From Chamaecrista fasciculata (taxonomy: Eukaryota; Streptophyta; Magnoliopsida; Fabales; Fabaceae): a stretch of 64,000 nt of DNA. The stretch covers positions 846-64,845 of the forward strand of contig QANZ01023366.1 of the NCBI GenBank assembly GCA_003254925.1, written 5' to 3'. Below, in pieces: positions 9,837 to 20,927 of this stretch. The notes under the pieces were generated by a model. The model was not told the DNA's origin. It was given only the letters and a program-made list of their open reading frames with translations, and made no database searches. The position numbers and the translations under genes are program-made. Each line of letters starts with the position of its first letter. Position 1 is the stretch's first letter.

Positions 9837-10344
9837 GGGTAAATTACAAAATAGGGTCCTGTGGTTTGGTCCTGTTTCAGATAGGGTACATGTGGTTTGA
9901 AAAGTTTCAAATTGGGGCCTGAGGTTAACTCCGTTTGCAAAATAGGGTCTAGGTGGTTTTGACCGTCAAAAAACTAACGGTGCACGTGATAATTTGCCTA
10001 ACAATCTCAGGGTCTTTAGTTAAAATACTATTTTAAGACCCTAACTATTTTTAACTAACGCAAAAATAGTATTTTAAAATAGTATTTTAACATGACGACA
10101 TAAGAAATAGGGATTCAAACGCAAAAAAATTAATAGTTAGGGTCTTAAAATAGTATTTTAACTAAAGACCCTGAGATTGTTAGGCAAATTATCACGTGCA
10201 CCGTTAGTTTTTTGACGGTCAAAACCACCTAGACCCTATTTTGCAAACAGAGTTAACCTCAGGCCCCAATTTGAAACTTTTCAAACCACATGTACCCTAT
10301 CTGAAACAGGGCCAAACCACAGGACCCTATTTTGTAATTTACCC
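9837..10344. mobile_element. Mutator-type MITE, 508 bp, 9-bp target duplication
   Basis: The element opens GGGTAAATTAC and closes GTAATTTACCC. Its two arms of more than 200 bp are near-perfect inverted copies, separated by a loop of roughly 60 bp. A perfect 9-bp duplication (taaatttaa) flanks it at 9828-9836 and 10345-10353. Long inverted arms with a 9-bp duplication are the standard signature of Mutator-like elements. It has no coding capacity. The near-identical arms suggest a recent insertion. Confidence 0.88.
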
Positions 10345-10382
10345 TAAATTTAAAGCAAAAATACTATGGCAGAAAAAAAAAA

Positions 10383-10741
10383 GCAAAAATACTTTTAGTA
10401 TCTCCAAAGTTTTTATTTTTTCTATTGTACCCTCAAAGTATGAGATCGGTTTCAGTTATATCCCTAAAAATTTTTTGAGATAATTATACTCCCAATCTTT
10501 TCTTTTTCTATCAATTATACCCCAAATCTTTTATTTTCTGTGTAATTTTAACCCCAAATTGGGAGGTATTTGGGAGTATAATTGACTCAAATGTGAAACA
10601 TTAAGGGTATAATTGACTAAAAAAACTTTGGGGATATAACTGAAACTGACCTCATGCTTTGACAATACAATTAACGCAAAAAAACTTTAGGGTACTACTA
10701 AAAATGATCACATACTTTGAGGGTACCAATAGTACTTTTGC
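10383..10741. mobile_element. Degenerate inverted-repeat element (MITE-like)
   Basis: The left side opens gcaaaaatacttttagta and the right side closes agtacttttgc. Between them, phrases such as 'accctcaaagtatgagatc' on the left are answered in inverted form on the right. A short repeat of the left end also lies at 10355. I could not find a convincing target duplication, so the family is open. It interrupts the duplicated LEA_2 flank. Confidence 0.5.
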
Positions 10742-10870
10742 GATATAAATAATTAAGAAGCTAATGATTTCAAAAAGCCAAAAGCCCCACCTAATTCTAA
10801 TTCTTTATTATCACCACCAGTATTATCACCATCATCACCATCATTATTATTATCCTATGTGTTTATTTTT
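10742..10870 (-). pseudogene. LEA_2 C-terminal tail fragment (pseudogene)
   Basis: On the minus strand this segment translates to an Asp/Asn/Gly-rich run ending in GGAFGFLKSLAS and a stop at 10753. That is the same ending as the intact LEA_2 gene at 15850. The copy has an in-frame TAG where the functional gene has a Glu codon, carries extra GAT/GGT-type codons, and stops matching near 10870. It is therefore a truncated, non-functional duplicate of the last exon's end. Confidence 0.82.
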
Positions 10871-11325
10871 GTGCATTAAGGTCTTTTTATTGTTATAATA
10901 TGATCAAAATGTAAGAAAACATAAATAAATTGGGGTTTTAATCGATTTCTCTGAAAAAAAAAAAAAAAAGAACAACTCGGACAATTTTCTTAAAACTTCT
11001 TGTTCTTCTTCTACTGTCAAATTTCCGCCATGGACACCGGGGAAAACGTGAGAACCATCGGAGAGAAAAAGAAGACATCTTTGATTTGAGGGGAGATTGT
11101 GATCTCTCTCTCTCCTTTCTTTATAAATTTTTTGGGCGAAGGCTTCATCTCTCGAGACCCATGGCCATGGACAACAATAAAAAGTGTGGAGATGTCTATC
11201 ACAATCCATCGCCATGGATGCTGGTGAAATTGTGTGGGGATCTTGCTTTTATGCAATATTGATGACCAAGTAATGTATTACGATTTGTACCACGGTCATG
11301 CGCAAAATTATGGGCTAAAAGTGCT
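10871..11325. other. No gene recognised
   Basis: AT-rich sequence with a (A)n run at 10955. An open minus-strand stretch around 10904-11215 has no recognisable domain and a biased composition. I see no supported feature. Confidence 0.4.
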
Positions 11326-11351
11326 ATTTTGTAGTCTTTTATTATATATTC

Positions 11352-12508
11352 AGATGAGATACCGGAATATCTCTTATTTTGTGCTTGAACGAAATTTGCT
11401 TTAACAACTAGCTCCTTTCCTTTTGCAATTTGAATTGTCCTCCGATTGGTGTCCTCAATAATAATATGAGTGATAAGGTCCGTCAGAGACAACTGCTTTT
11501 GTTTATGCTTTAACTGCTGCTTGTAATCGTTCCATGAATCAGGTAACTTTTCAATTAGAACCCCAGCAACAAATTCGTCCGGCAAATTAATCTTCTCTGC
11601 ACGAAGTTCCTCCAAGAGCCTATGATATTCGTTAATTTGTGACTTGATATCTTTTCCTTCCACCATTTCCCATTTGTAGTAATTTGCTACTACAAATTTC
11701 TGTTTACTTGCATCCTCCGCCGTGTATTTGAGAATTAAAGATTCCCAAATTTTATTTGCTTCCTTGTAGACACTGTAGACATCGAACAACTCGTTGGATA
11801 GAGTAGAAATCAAAGTGTGTCTACATACCTTATTTGCTTGAATCCAACTATCCTTCGTTGCTTGAGTGGCGTCAGCAGCAGGTTCAGAATCGGTAAGAGC
11901 ACCAGCCACACCGTACATATCAAGAACAGAATAAACACGTTCTTGCCAACGTCGGAAAAAAGAACCATCAAAAACCTCAATCTTTGAGACGTCAGGAAAT
12001 GGCCTCGGCATAGGTAGCGGCATCGCCGTCAGACTGTTGGTAGCAGGAACGTCCTTAGAGACAGAGGCATTGGGGTTGGTATTTTCGTTAGTCATGATAA
12101 TAATATCTCTTAAGATTGTTGGGGATTTCTCACGATAATTTCGAGTCGCGTCTCTAGGACACTGTCCTGAAGAGATATTCCGGTATCCCATTGATTAGAA
12201 ACCGGCACTCTCACAGGATTAAACGAAATCTTCCTCAATGTCACACAGAGAGGGATACAGAATAGCAGAAGAAAAGTTAGAGACTCTGATACAAAAGAGA
12301 GAGGCTGCTAATTCTTTAGAAACTAGGGTTCTCATGTATATATAATAGGTCTAATAAATATTTATTTAATTATAATAATTAATAAAATATTTATTAATTA
12401 TAATAATAAATAAAATAATATAACAAAAATAACCTCAACCCTCATACCTCTTTTGTGTAGGCAATGTGGACTTATTTTACACACTCAATATTAGACTTAG
12501 GTCCAACA
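11352..12508 (-). mobile_element. Ty1/copia fragment: one LTR plus partial gag, broken
   Basis: On the minus strand the segment reads LTR (12508 to 12117, TGTTGGACC...CCAACA) and then a gag start at 12095. The gag shows the copia UBN2-type signature (FPDVSKIEVFDGSFFRRWQERVYSVLDMYGV, KTAEDASKQKFVVANYYKWEMVEGKDIKSQINEYHRLLEELR-like). Everything after gag, and the second LTR, are missing. The fragment is bounded by 26-bp perfect direct repeats (11326-11351 and 12509-12534), far longer than the 5-bp duplication an integrase makes. It is a broken fossil with at least one large loss. Confidence 0.8.
12117..12508 (-). repeat. copia LTR (about 392 bp)
   Basis: TGTTGG at 12508 and CCAACA ending at 12117 (minus strand) form the short inverted ends. 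AT-rich U3 sequence with 'tatatatacatgag' lies near 12340. The expected tRNA-Met-type primer site is not evident next to it. Confidence 0.65.
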
Positions 12509-12534
12509 ATTTTGTAGTCTTTTATTATATATTC

Positions 12535-12825
12535 TATTGAAAGGTGTTGCTCAATCATTCAGTTAGTGGTTTCAGGCCATGTATTACAGCAAAAGACAAT
12601 CAAACAAGCATAACCGAAGGTTGAATCAGTTGAATTAAGTGAAGTCAAGCTTGCTGAGTTTGTGTCGTCACATTGAGCCGACGGCGTAAGTAGTGGATTC
12701 GTCAGCATGACGTCAACAAAACTTAGATAAGACAGATTTGATTTGAGCTCGAATTTGAACTGTTGTAATTAATATAACGGCGGCACACCTAACAAATATT
12801 CAAAATAAGGAGTTTACACTATTTA
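12535..12825. other. No gene recognised
   Basis: Unique-looking AT-rich sequence between the copia fragment and the solo LTR. I found no open frame or repeat that I can support. Confidence 0.4.
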
Positions 12826-12830
12826 GGCCT

Positions 12831-14916
12831 TGTTGGGAATTATAGGCGCCTAACGCAGCGGAAGCAAATATAAAATTAAAAACAAAACACGCAGGTCCTA
12901 AAATTCCCGAACGGATCCGCTAGTAGAATTTAAAACCTGTTAAGATAGTGGTATACCTCACGAGTTTCAATCCTCTGGTTGTACAAGGCGTGTCCAAGGA
13001 GCCTACTCCCAACGTTCTCCCTCTGCCAGTAATCCACACGAACAGTTTCTTCGGGCACCAAGGTGCTAGCCTTCAGTTCTTTTCTCCAAAAGAACCAGGG
13101 ACCAATCTACAGTGTATTTGAACTCAAGAACTCCTTCTTGATTCAAACTCCAAAAGTGGCGCAATGGAGAATTCCCCACAAGAACTCCTTCTTGTCTTTC
13201 CTTCTCTCACAAACCCTAATTTTTGGCAACCACAAATCGAATTGCCTAACTCTTAGGCCAAGTCGATTTTACCCTCTCAACTCTTGAGAACCAAAAATTT
13301 CCTCACTTGGAACCTAGGGTTTTGAAGGAGGCGATTTTATCTCTCTCAACAAGGAGGATCAAATTGCACTAATGAACTCTCGCATATATTAGCACTAGGC
13401 GCCTAGCCCTAGGCTACATATATATATAATTATATTTAGAGCATTATTATAATAATATGACTTTCATGAATTGAATTTCAAATTATAATATTATCATAAT
13501 ATTAAATTTAAATCCAAATCGTAATCTTAGGGAATCAATTTGAAGATCAAATCTTCCTTGGGACCCACCTAAGCATGGCACCATATTGCTCTAAAATTCT
13601 TTGGAATTTTATAAATCAAAAACCTTCCTAACTCTTAGGAAGTCATGATTCTCCAAAGATCCTGATTTGAGATCTCATCAAATCTTTTGAATTCAAATCT
13701 TTTGATATCTCCATCAAATCTTTTGAATTCAAATTATTATTTAAATTAATAAAACAATTTTATTAACCTAAATATCATAAAAGAGGCGCCACCCTCATGC
13801 CAATATTAGGGAATTTTATAATTCAATAATTTCCTAACTCTTAGGAACCTTATCTGAATTATTTTTCCTTAATATTTTAATTGTAAATAATTAATCCACA
13901 TTAATTATTTAACAATTATTATATTTAAATTTGTCTCACAAATTTAAATACTTCACAACTGTAGATCAATTAAGACAAGACATAATGTCCCAGACATTTC
14001 CTCTGTGTCTTAAATCGTGCCACCGGAGTGACCCACGAATTAACCCTAATTCGTGTCCCTTTTAAACGGTGTCCTGTTCCTGCTCGTGTGTGACCCAGCA
14101 GGCCCCACGTGAAGTTGGCAGTAAGTCATCTCCATGACCTACAAGTCGTGAGCGGACTCTAGCAAGCCATCACGACTACCCAAAACACGTGAGTTATCGT
14201 TTTTACCAAAACCGACTTAACCTTAGTACCACCTTGTCAAAGACCCTATTGTCACACGATATCTTGGTCATGGATTAGGCACAGGAAAGTCATCCATAAT
14301 CCAAACCTGAACTTTCTCGATTCCCTGAGTAAGTCCCAAATCCCAGCGTGGCCACGCATTTCCTGGACAGACTCATCGAGGGTGCCAGTTAGATATCTCT
14401 CATTTAACGAGGGACAAAATCCCATCTTGGCCAATCCACATTCCTCAGCACGGCAATCAACCAGACCCGTACTTAGCCCTTATGGCTACCATGTTACGGG
14501 CAACGTTAGACTAAGCCAAAGTCTGACAACTGCAACCCGGAATAATGATGACCTCAGGTCGAAGGCGTCGTGACATATGTACAGGAGAGGCAAGCTGATG
14601 ACTAAACCCATGCAGGACTCTCTGGGTCATGTCCAGCAACTCGTAACCCCTTACGTAATTGCACCATGACTCTCGTACCAGCATCTAGTGCATGCATCTC
14701 TATGCACCGAGGTCATGCTGGTCTTAGTTCATTTCAAGTTCCCACTTGAATGAGCGACCAGAAACAGTTTAGATTAATTATCTCATAATTAATCACGGAC
14801 TGTTATCATAGTAAACATGCTAATAATATGATAACCATTAATTTATCTCCATAAATTAATTGATATGTTCACAACATATTTATAAAATGATTGGTCCTAG
14901 GGCACAATCTCCAACA
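12831..14916 (-). mobile_element. Solo LTR, Ty1/copia type, 2086 bp with 5-bp target duplication
   Basis: On the minus strand it opens TGTTGGAGATTGTGCCCTAG and closes GGCGCCTATAATTCCCAACA. The perfect 5-bp duplication ggcct lies at 12826-12830 and 14917-14921. No gag or pol sequence is inside, so this is an LTR left after recombination between the two ends of a full element. The length and the ends resemble long-LTR copia families. A TATA-rich stretch near 13415-13435 is a likely old promoter. Confidence 0.85.
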
Positions 14917-14921
14917 GGCCT

Positions 14922-15699
14922 CACATTTCATAATTGCTTATAAATAGATCACGTCATTCCTCACCTCAGAACATCCCAATAAGCATAGTTATGATCTCTT
15001 GTAGCAGTTAGAGCACTCATATTTCAAGGTTGCTCTGTCGAGAGTATGAGTAATTCTTCAAATACATGAGGAAGATTCTGACAATATGGCTAGAGTTCAT
15101 CATTCTTCATGAAGGAGTTTCTGGTTTGGTTATGTATTTTTTATTTATGTTTCAATTTGTTTATAGGTTTATGAATTAATTGATTATATATGACATTTTA
15201 GTTCTTGTTTTGATGTTTCCATACTATTTATTAATTTGATTTGTAATTAGATTCGATTGATCTTTACATTAACCAATTGAGAAATTAGTACTCATTTTTT
15301 CCAGTTTATTATCGAGTTATCTATCCTAATCCTACTTTGTCTCCATTGCTTATTATGATTGTTTTCATGGTTGATAATTTCACTTCTTATAAATAGAATG
15401 AGTTGCACCAAGTTTATGATCTAGTATCTATGCCAATAGCTAGTACACTTTTGAATGCGGTATTTCCATGAATTTGAATATTATTTATGATTATTTGTTA
15501 TTAAAAACAAAACAAAAGAAAAAGATAAATAACAGAAACAAAAAAAAAATACAATTCAAATGCATTTTTTATCTCTATAACACAATATATCTTAAATTGA
15601 ATTTGTTTTCAATAGACACTGAGACTACATCAAATCATCTCAACATGATAGCTCGATTCAATAGTTAGTACATATAAAATCAACTTTTTAGACTTATTA
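14922..15699. other. Intergenic, no gene recognised
   Basis: AT-rich DNA downstream of the LEA_2 gene. A TATA-like 'cttataaatag' lies at 14938-14948, followed by about 200 bp of more mixed sequence, but no open frame supports a gene. Confidence 0.4.
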
Positions 15700-15849
15700 A
15701 AAAAATGAGTACATACATTAATATAGTGATATAGATACCCATGCATGCTTCATGAACCAAGAGGTCCAATTAATTATTTTAGCTTGTCCTATTTGTATAG
15801 TAGTATTAGGGCCTTAATTAGCCCCCAACATTTCAATAAATATAAATAA

Positions 15850-18800
15850 TCAAGAAGCTAACGATTTCAAAAAACCAAAAGCCCCACCTGATTCTGATTC
15901 TTTATTATCACCATCATTATTATCCTCTGTGTTTTTGTTGAGAGTGGTTTGACCACTTTGTTTTTCGATGGGGAAGTTGATGTTTCCATAGGGAGTGTCC
16001 ACATCAATGCTTCCCTTCATAGTGTAGTCAGTGCCTTTGCCTCGTATGATGTCCCATATGGCAGAGCCAAGATCCTTAGGCCTAAAGGTTATAGGGATGG
16101 CAATGCTACTAACACCATTCTTGTCAACCTTATTAGTTACACTCTTGAATTCAGCACCACCTATGTTCTCATCACCAAGCCACACCTCCAACTGTAGTGC
16201 ACTTATGTTAAACTCAAACTCATTTGTGTTCTCCAGCTTTAAGTTCACAACTGCCACTGTCTCCTCAAATGAAAACCTGACAAGGAAGGAAATATATAAT
16301 TACTACAAGGGTTTTGGTTAAATATGGTTAAAGAAAACATATAAACTACTCCCTAAAAGCCAAAACGAGCTAACAATTCGATTTATGAAAGTCTAGTTTA
16401 CATTCTTTTTAAGGTCAAAAACTTATTTTGCTCCCTAATGTTTACTCTAAGTTCTGTTTGGGTTCCTAATATTTTCTTTGTTCCATTTTGGTCCTTAATG
16501 TTTATGAAAAGTTTGATCATTGGTCCCTAACTATTGAATATGGTCATATCTCTTTCACTTGAAACTTGAATGCGATTAAATCAGAGCTATGAGTTAAATT
16601 TGACGAGTTATTTCTTTGCCTAGTTGGAGTCATTGGCAAACAAAGTCAAATTGAGCATGAAATTGGGCTCGCAAATGAGCAGCTTGTTTCATGAATTTGG
16701 TCATATCTCTTGTTTCAAAAACGAATGCAACAAAATAGGAGCTACAATTTACTCTTGACAAGTTTTTTCCTTGTCTAATTGGGACTATTGACAAAAAAGG
16801 TCAAATAGTAAATTGAAAGTTAATATTGATGTTTTGATCAAACTCACATTCAAAGTACTACGTGTCCTTAATTATTTGCCAACAGCCCCGACTGAATAGA
16901 TAAAAGGACTCGCCAAGAGTAATTTGTAATTTCGTTTTCGTTGCATTTGGACTTGAAACGAGAGAGATATTACCAAAATCATGAAACAAGCGGCACATTT
17001 GCAAGCCCAATTTCATCAAATTTAACTCGTAGTTCTAATTCGATCACATTCCAGTTTGAAACGAGAGAGATAAGACCATACACAATAGTTAGAGACCAAT
17101 GATGAAACTATTAAGAAATATTGAAGACCAAAACAGAACAAAAAAATATTAGGGACTAAAACGAAACTTAAAATAAACATTAGGGTCCAAAATACATTGT
17201 GGACCTTCTTTTTAATATCTAAGAAATGGACTTACAAGGGACTAAGTTGTATTGACTGTGAGATTTTCAATAAGAGAAAACTTATTTTTTGGTCCCGAAA
17301 TAATTAAAATATACAACTTCGTCATTTAATTATTGCAATTGTCAACTATTTGGTCCTTGGGTCAAAGTTAAAGACCAAAAAGTAATAATTTAGTATAAAT
17401 TCACGAACTAAAAAATATAAAATCAATTCAAATTCAAAGACCAAATCATTACTAAAAATCAAATAGTTGACATTGAATTATTTCAGGGATCAAATCATTA
17501 CGAAGGACCAAATAGTTGACAATTGAAATTTTTCATAACGAAATCATATATTTTGATTATCCAAGGGTCAGTTAGTTGACTCGTTGTAAATCCAAAGACT
17601 AAATTGTAGGTTTTCTCTAATTAATACTAGTTAAAATGTTTTTTAAATGGATTGATTCAATGTTGGTATTTTAAGAAGAAAAAAACAGAGAAAACTTACT
17701 ATTTGGTCCCTTAATTTACACTGAGCTAATTAATCAGTCTTTGAATAATTAAAATACACAATTCGGTCCCTAAACTATTTCAATTATCAACTATTTAGTC
17801 CTTAATGACGATTTGGTCCATCATCTTGAAATAATTTCATATATACAGAGTCCCTGTATGTATACCAAATTAATATTTTTTAGTCCCTGAATTTGTAGTA
17901 AATTTATAGTTTTTGGTTCCCAAGGGTCAAATCGTTGACAAATGCAATATTCAGGACTGCGTAGTATATTTTGATTATTCAATGACTGATTAGTTAACTC
18001 AGTGTAAATTTATGAACCAAATAGTAGGTTTTTTCAAATAAATAAATAAGAGAAAACCTATTATTTGGTCCTTAAATTTACACCGAGTCAACTAATGAGT
18101 CTTTAAATAATCAAAATATATGACCCAGTTCCTGAATTATTATAATTGTCCATGGATTTGATAAAAAAACAAAAAAATTCAGGGACTAAAATGTATAAAA
18201 TTAATTCTAATTCAAAGATCAAATCATGTACTTTGATTATTATTCAGGTACCGATTCGTTGGATCGATATAAATTTATGGACCAAATAGTATAAGTTGTA
18301 TAAAAACAAAACCTGTCAAAATGGATGGAGTCAATGCTAGTCCCGGGCTTATGCGGCACAGGAATCTCCCCTTCTTTTTCAATAGGCATAGTGAATCGTC
18401 CAAACACAGGCACATCAAAGATCAAACCCACTTTCACCAAATACGGCAACAAATTCCCCCCTTTAATCTCACCATACGTGTTCTTGATATCTTCATAGAT
18501 CAAAGTCACCGGAATCTTCACCGTTTCTTCTCCATTCGCATGGATCGTTCCTGAATCTGGAATCAAACCAGACACCAATTTTCTCCCCTTACTTTCAACC
18601 AAATACTCGATGTCTGCTAACGGAATCGGAATCGGATTAGGGTTTTTGATCAGAACGTCGACGACGATTTCTGCTTTCTTCAGATCTATTGAAGGTATGT
18701 GAACCGCCGTCACGTCCGCCGTCGGCGTCCCAAACCCTAGGGTTTCTTCGATTTTCTCGCCGATGTCTTGTACCAAGTCCTTTACCTTCCCGAATATTCC

Positions 18801-18863
18801 TCCTTCGCTTTCTTCTTCTTTTTCCTCATTGTTCTCTTTCTTTTCCTCAGGATTTGTCGACAT
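15850..18863 (-). CDS. LEA_2 family protein with two WHy domains (325 aa, two exons)
   Basis: Exon 1 is 18863-18313 and exon 2 is 16276-15850. The donor (GACAG|GTTTTG) and acceptor (TTGTCAG|GTTTTC) are canonical and join in phase, giving 325 residues, the same length as Arabidopsis At2g44060 as I remember it. The start is the ATG giving MSTNPEEKKENN. An acidic Lys/Glu-rich N-terminus (1-45) is followed by DLVQDIGEKIEETLGFG. The first WHy/LEA_2 domain covers about 50-180 (IVVDVLIKNPNPIPIPLADIEYLVES) and the second about 187-300 (NTNEFEFNISALQLEVWLGDENIG, PITFRPKDLGSAIWDIIRGKGTDYTMKGSIDVDTPYG). An acidic tail ends GGAFGFLKSLAS. No signal peptide or membrane segment is visible, so it is probably cytosolic. 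Members of this LEA group are linked to desiccation and stress tolerance. Intact; the precise cellular role is unknown. Confidence 0.93.
16413..17205. mobile_element. Mutator-type MITE, 793 bp, 10-bp target duplication
   Basis: Ends GGTCAAAAAC and GTGGACC lie between perfect copies of ttctttttaa (16403-16412 and 17206-17215). The arms carry inverted phrases such as 'ttttggtccttaatg' against 'ttagggactaaaacg'. Inner sequence ('catatctctttcacttgaaa', inverted on the other side) recurs in the elements at 50357 and 22600 and in part near 61150, so it is one family. Confidence 0.8.
17274..18296. repeat. Row of three related inverted-repeat elements (about 17274-17617, 17688-18035, 18050-18296)
   Basis: Each unit opens with gagaaaac(t/c)(t/c)ta-type sequence plus 'ttggtcc' and closes with its inverse ('ggaccaaatagta', ending ttttctc in the first). 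Internal phrases 'actgagctaattaatcagtc' and 'actgattagttaactcagtg' mirror one another. No clear target duplications remain, so they are older or were amplified in place. The same family occurs at 21651-22338. Confidence 0.6.
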
Positions 18864-18909
18864 TTCTGCAAATTATTGCAAATGGTAATGGACACTGAAG
18901 CCTGAAGGT

Positions 18910-19040
18910 ACAGTCTCGAGTAAACTCAAAATTTGGTCCCTGAAAAATCGTTGAACTGACAACTGGGTCTTTAAAGATTAAAATGTACAGTTTAGTCCCT
19001 AAACGATTACGACAGTGTATTTTAATCGTTCAGAAATTGA
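18910..19040. repeat. Fragment of an inverted-repeat element
   Basis: Phrases 'tcgttgaactgacaactggg', 'gattaaaatgtacagtttag' and the mirrored 'tattttaatcgttcagaaat' match the elements at 59286-59776. It lies within 50 bp upstream of the LEA_2 start codon on the gene's 5' side. No target duplication was found. Confidence 0.5.
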
Positions 19041-19373
19041 GTTATCTACAATCTCCCCTACTTAGATGCACACTTTTCGTATTAGGCAAAAACACACTTT
19101 TGATCTCTAAACTTTACATCAATTGTTAATTTTGTCCTTAATATTTTTTTTGTCAATTATTTTGCCAATGTTTTATATTTTGGTCATTTTTTTTTTCTCA
19201 ATTTTTCTACTTTATTCAAATATGAATGACAGAATTTATGTAACTAATGACATATAATATAAAATTGATAGAAAAAAAATTCAAATTCTAACTTAGATTG
19301 AAAAACATGATGAATTTTGTCGTTAATCTATTAAAAGAAATTAGTTAAATGATAAAATTAATCAAAATATGAA

Positions 19374-19784
19374 GGTCAAATTGCAAATTTGGTCTCATAT
19401 CTTTTGTTGAGTTCCCAATTTGGTCTTGTATCTTTTTTGTTGCACTTTTGCTCCCATATTTTTGCAAAAGGTCTCAATTTTGTCCTATATCATTTTTAGT
19501 CTCATATTTTTTGGTCAAGTTGTAGAATTTTTCTTATATCTTTGGAAAATGATCAACTAGAGGTTGATCATTTTGCAAAGATATGGGACCACTTATGAAC
19601 CTGACCCAAAGATATAGGATCATTTTTGCAATTAATCTAAAGATATGAGACTAAATATGCAATAAAAAAATATATGTGACCAAATTGGGAACTGATCTAA
19701 AGATATGAGATCAAAAGTGCAACAAAAGAAGACATGAAACTAAATTGGGAACTGAGCATATGAGATCAAATTTACACTCTGACC
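19374..19784. mobile_element. Nested Mutator-type MITE, 411 bp
   Basis: Opens GGTCAAATTGC and closes CACTCTGACC. The flanks aaaatatgaa and aaaatataaa match at nine of ten positions. Internal phrases ('tttggtctcatatctttt' and 'aagatatgggaccac') are inverted copies and also occur at 21795-22142. Confidence 0.75.
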
Positions 19785-19829
19785 AAAATATAAAACATTA
19801 AGATAAAATTAACAGAAAAAAAAAATAAT

Positions 19830-20158
19830 GGGTAAATTCCACTTTAGTACCCTGTTCTATGGACCAATTCTTCTTTGGTACCCTGTTCTTTCAAAAGTGA
19901 CACTTTAGTACCCTGTTTTTTTCAAAAATATCATTTTGGTACCCTCTTTCAAAAGTGACATTTTGGTACCCTGTTCTTTGGACCAAGTGACACTTTGGTA
20001 CCCTGTTCTTTCACTATTTGTTACCCTATTCTATCTTTTTTAGGGTACCAAAGTGTCACTTGGTCTAAAGAACAGGGTACCAAAGTGTCACTTTTGAAAG
20101 AACAGGGTACCAAAGTGGAATTAGTCTATAAAACAGGGTACCAAAGTGGAATTTACCC
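19830..20158. mobile_element. Nested Mutator-type MITE, 329 bp, 9-bp target duplication
   Basis: Opens GGGTAAATTCCACTTTAG and closes CAAAGTGGAATTTACCC, flanked by perfect copies of aaaaataat (19821-19829 and 20159-20167). The inside repeats the phrase 'tttggtaccctgttctt' several times, with the inverse on the right arm. Confidence 0.87.
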
Positions 20159-20470
20159 AAAAATAATTGAACATAAAATTGACTTAAAACCAAAAGTGTT
20201 TTTGTCGTTCGTATTATGAACTCATGCATTTTTCAGAATATTTGTTGATTAAGTTTTCAAAAATGTTCTTACCAAATATTATTCTCTACATAAGCGAGAA
20301 GATTAATTGTGATGAAAATGAATAATTAGCTCAATCTTTCTGCAAACGATAGCAGATTCATGATCACGTACATTATATTGACACTTATTTAAGTAAAATT
20401 CATGCATCATGTTTTCTATATACCTCAAATAGTCATTTTGTTCTTTTAATTGTGGGATAAGTTTTATGTT

Positions 20471-20927
20471 GGTTATAAAATTATTTTTTTGGTTTAATTT
20501 TGATCCTTAAACTTTTATATTTATTTTTTCTTCGGGTCCTCAAAATATAATTTCATCTGGTTTTTATTATTATTTCAGATGAATAATTAAAATGGATCAT
20601 TTCTCTCTTATATACATGTGTCATAAGATAGAAAAATTTTTACTTAAAAAGAAAAATTTTCACCATTATTAATTACAAATCTATCTCTAATTTGTAACTA
20701 AAGAATATAAATTTGTTTCACTTTCTTTGTCAACTTCTATATACGAGAGAGAAATAGTTAATCTCAATTGTCTAAATAATAAATAATGAAAGAAATAAGA
20801 CAAAATTATATTTTGAGGAATAAAACGGAATAAATGAAAAATTTTGAGGATTAAAGTGAAATAAAAATAGTTTCAAGACCAAAATAAAACTTATTTTATA
20901 GTTTGAGGACCAAAATGGATTTTAACC
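20471..20927. mobile_element. Inverted-repeat MITE, 457 bp, same family as 49306-49893
   Basis: Opens GGTTATAAAATTAT and closes GGATTTTAACC. The flanks ttttatgtt and ttttataga agree at six of nine positions. The middle ('atggatcatttctctctta', 'catgtgtcataagata') is shared with the SCAB1 intron element at 49306, which has a perfect duplication. Confidence 0.7.

Larger units (their letters stand above)
16277..18312 (-). other. LEA_2 intron (2036 bp) filled with MITEs
   Basis: The intron is bounded by GT at 18312-18311 and AG at 16278-16277 on the minus strand. Nearly all of it is inverted-repeat elements: one with a clear target duplication (16413-17205), then a row of three related ones up to about 18296. 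Little original intron sequence seems left. Confidence 0.85.
19085..20207. mobile_element. Mutator-type inverted-repeat element containing two nested ones, 9-bp target duplication
   Basis: Ends GGCAAAAACAC and GTGTTTTTGTCG are flanked by perfect 9-bp copies of ttcgtatta (19076-19084 and 20208-20216). Its interior is interrupted by two further elements (19374-19784 and 19830-20158), each with its own duplication. The order of insertion is therefore readable: this one is oldest. Confidence 0.83.

Noticed and set aside
13063-13287. Short plus-strand open frame
   Set aside because: Lies wholly inside the solo LTR at 12831-14916 and has no recognisable product.
18240-18863. Single-exon 207-residue LEA protein ending at 18240
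   Set aside because: The last residues (after HFD) come from MITE sequence. A canonical donor at 18312 joins in phase to the second exon and restores the full-length family protein.
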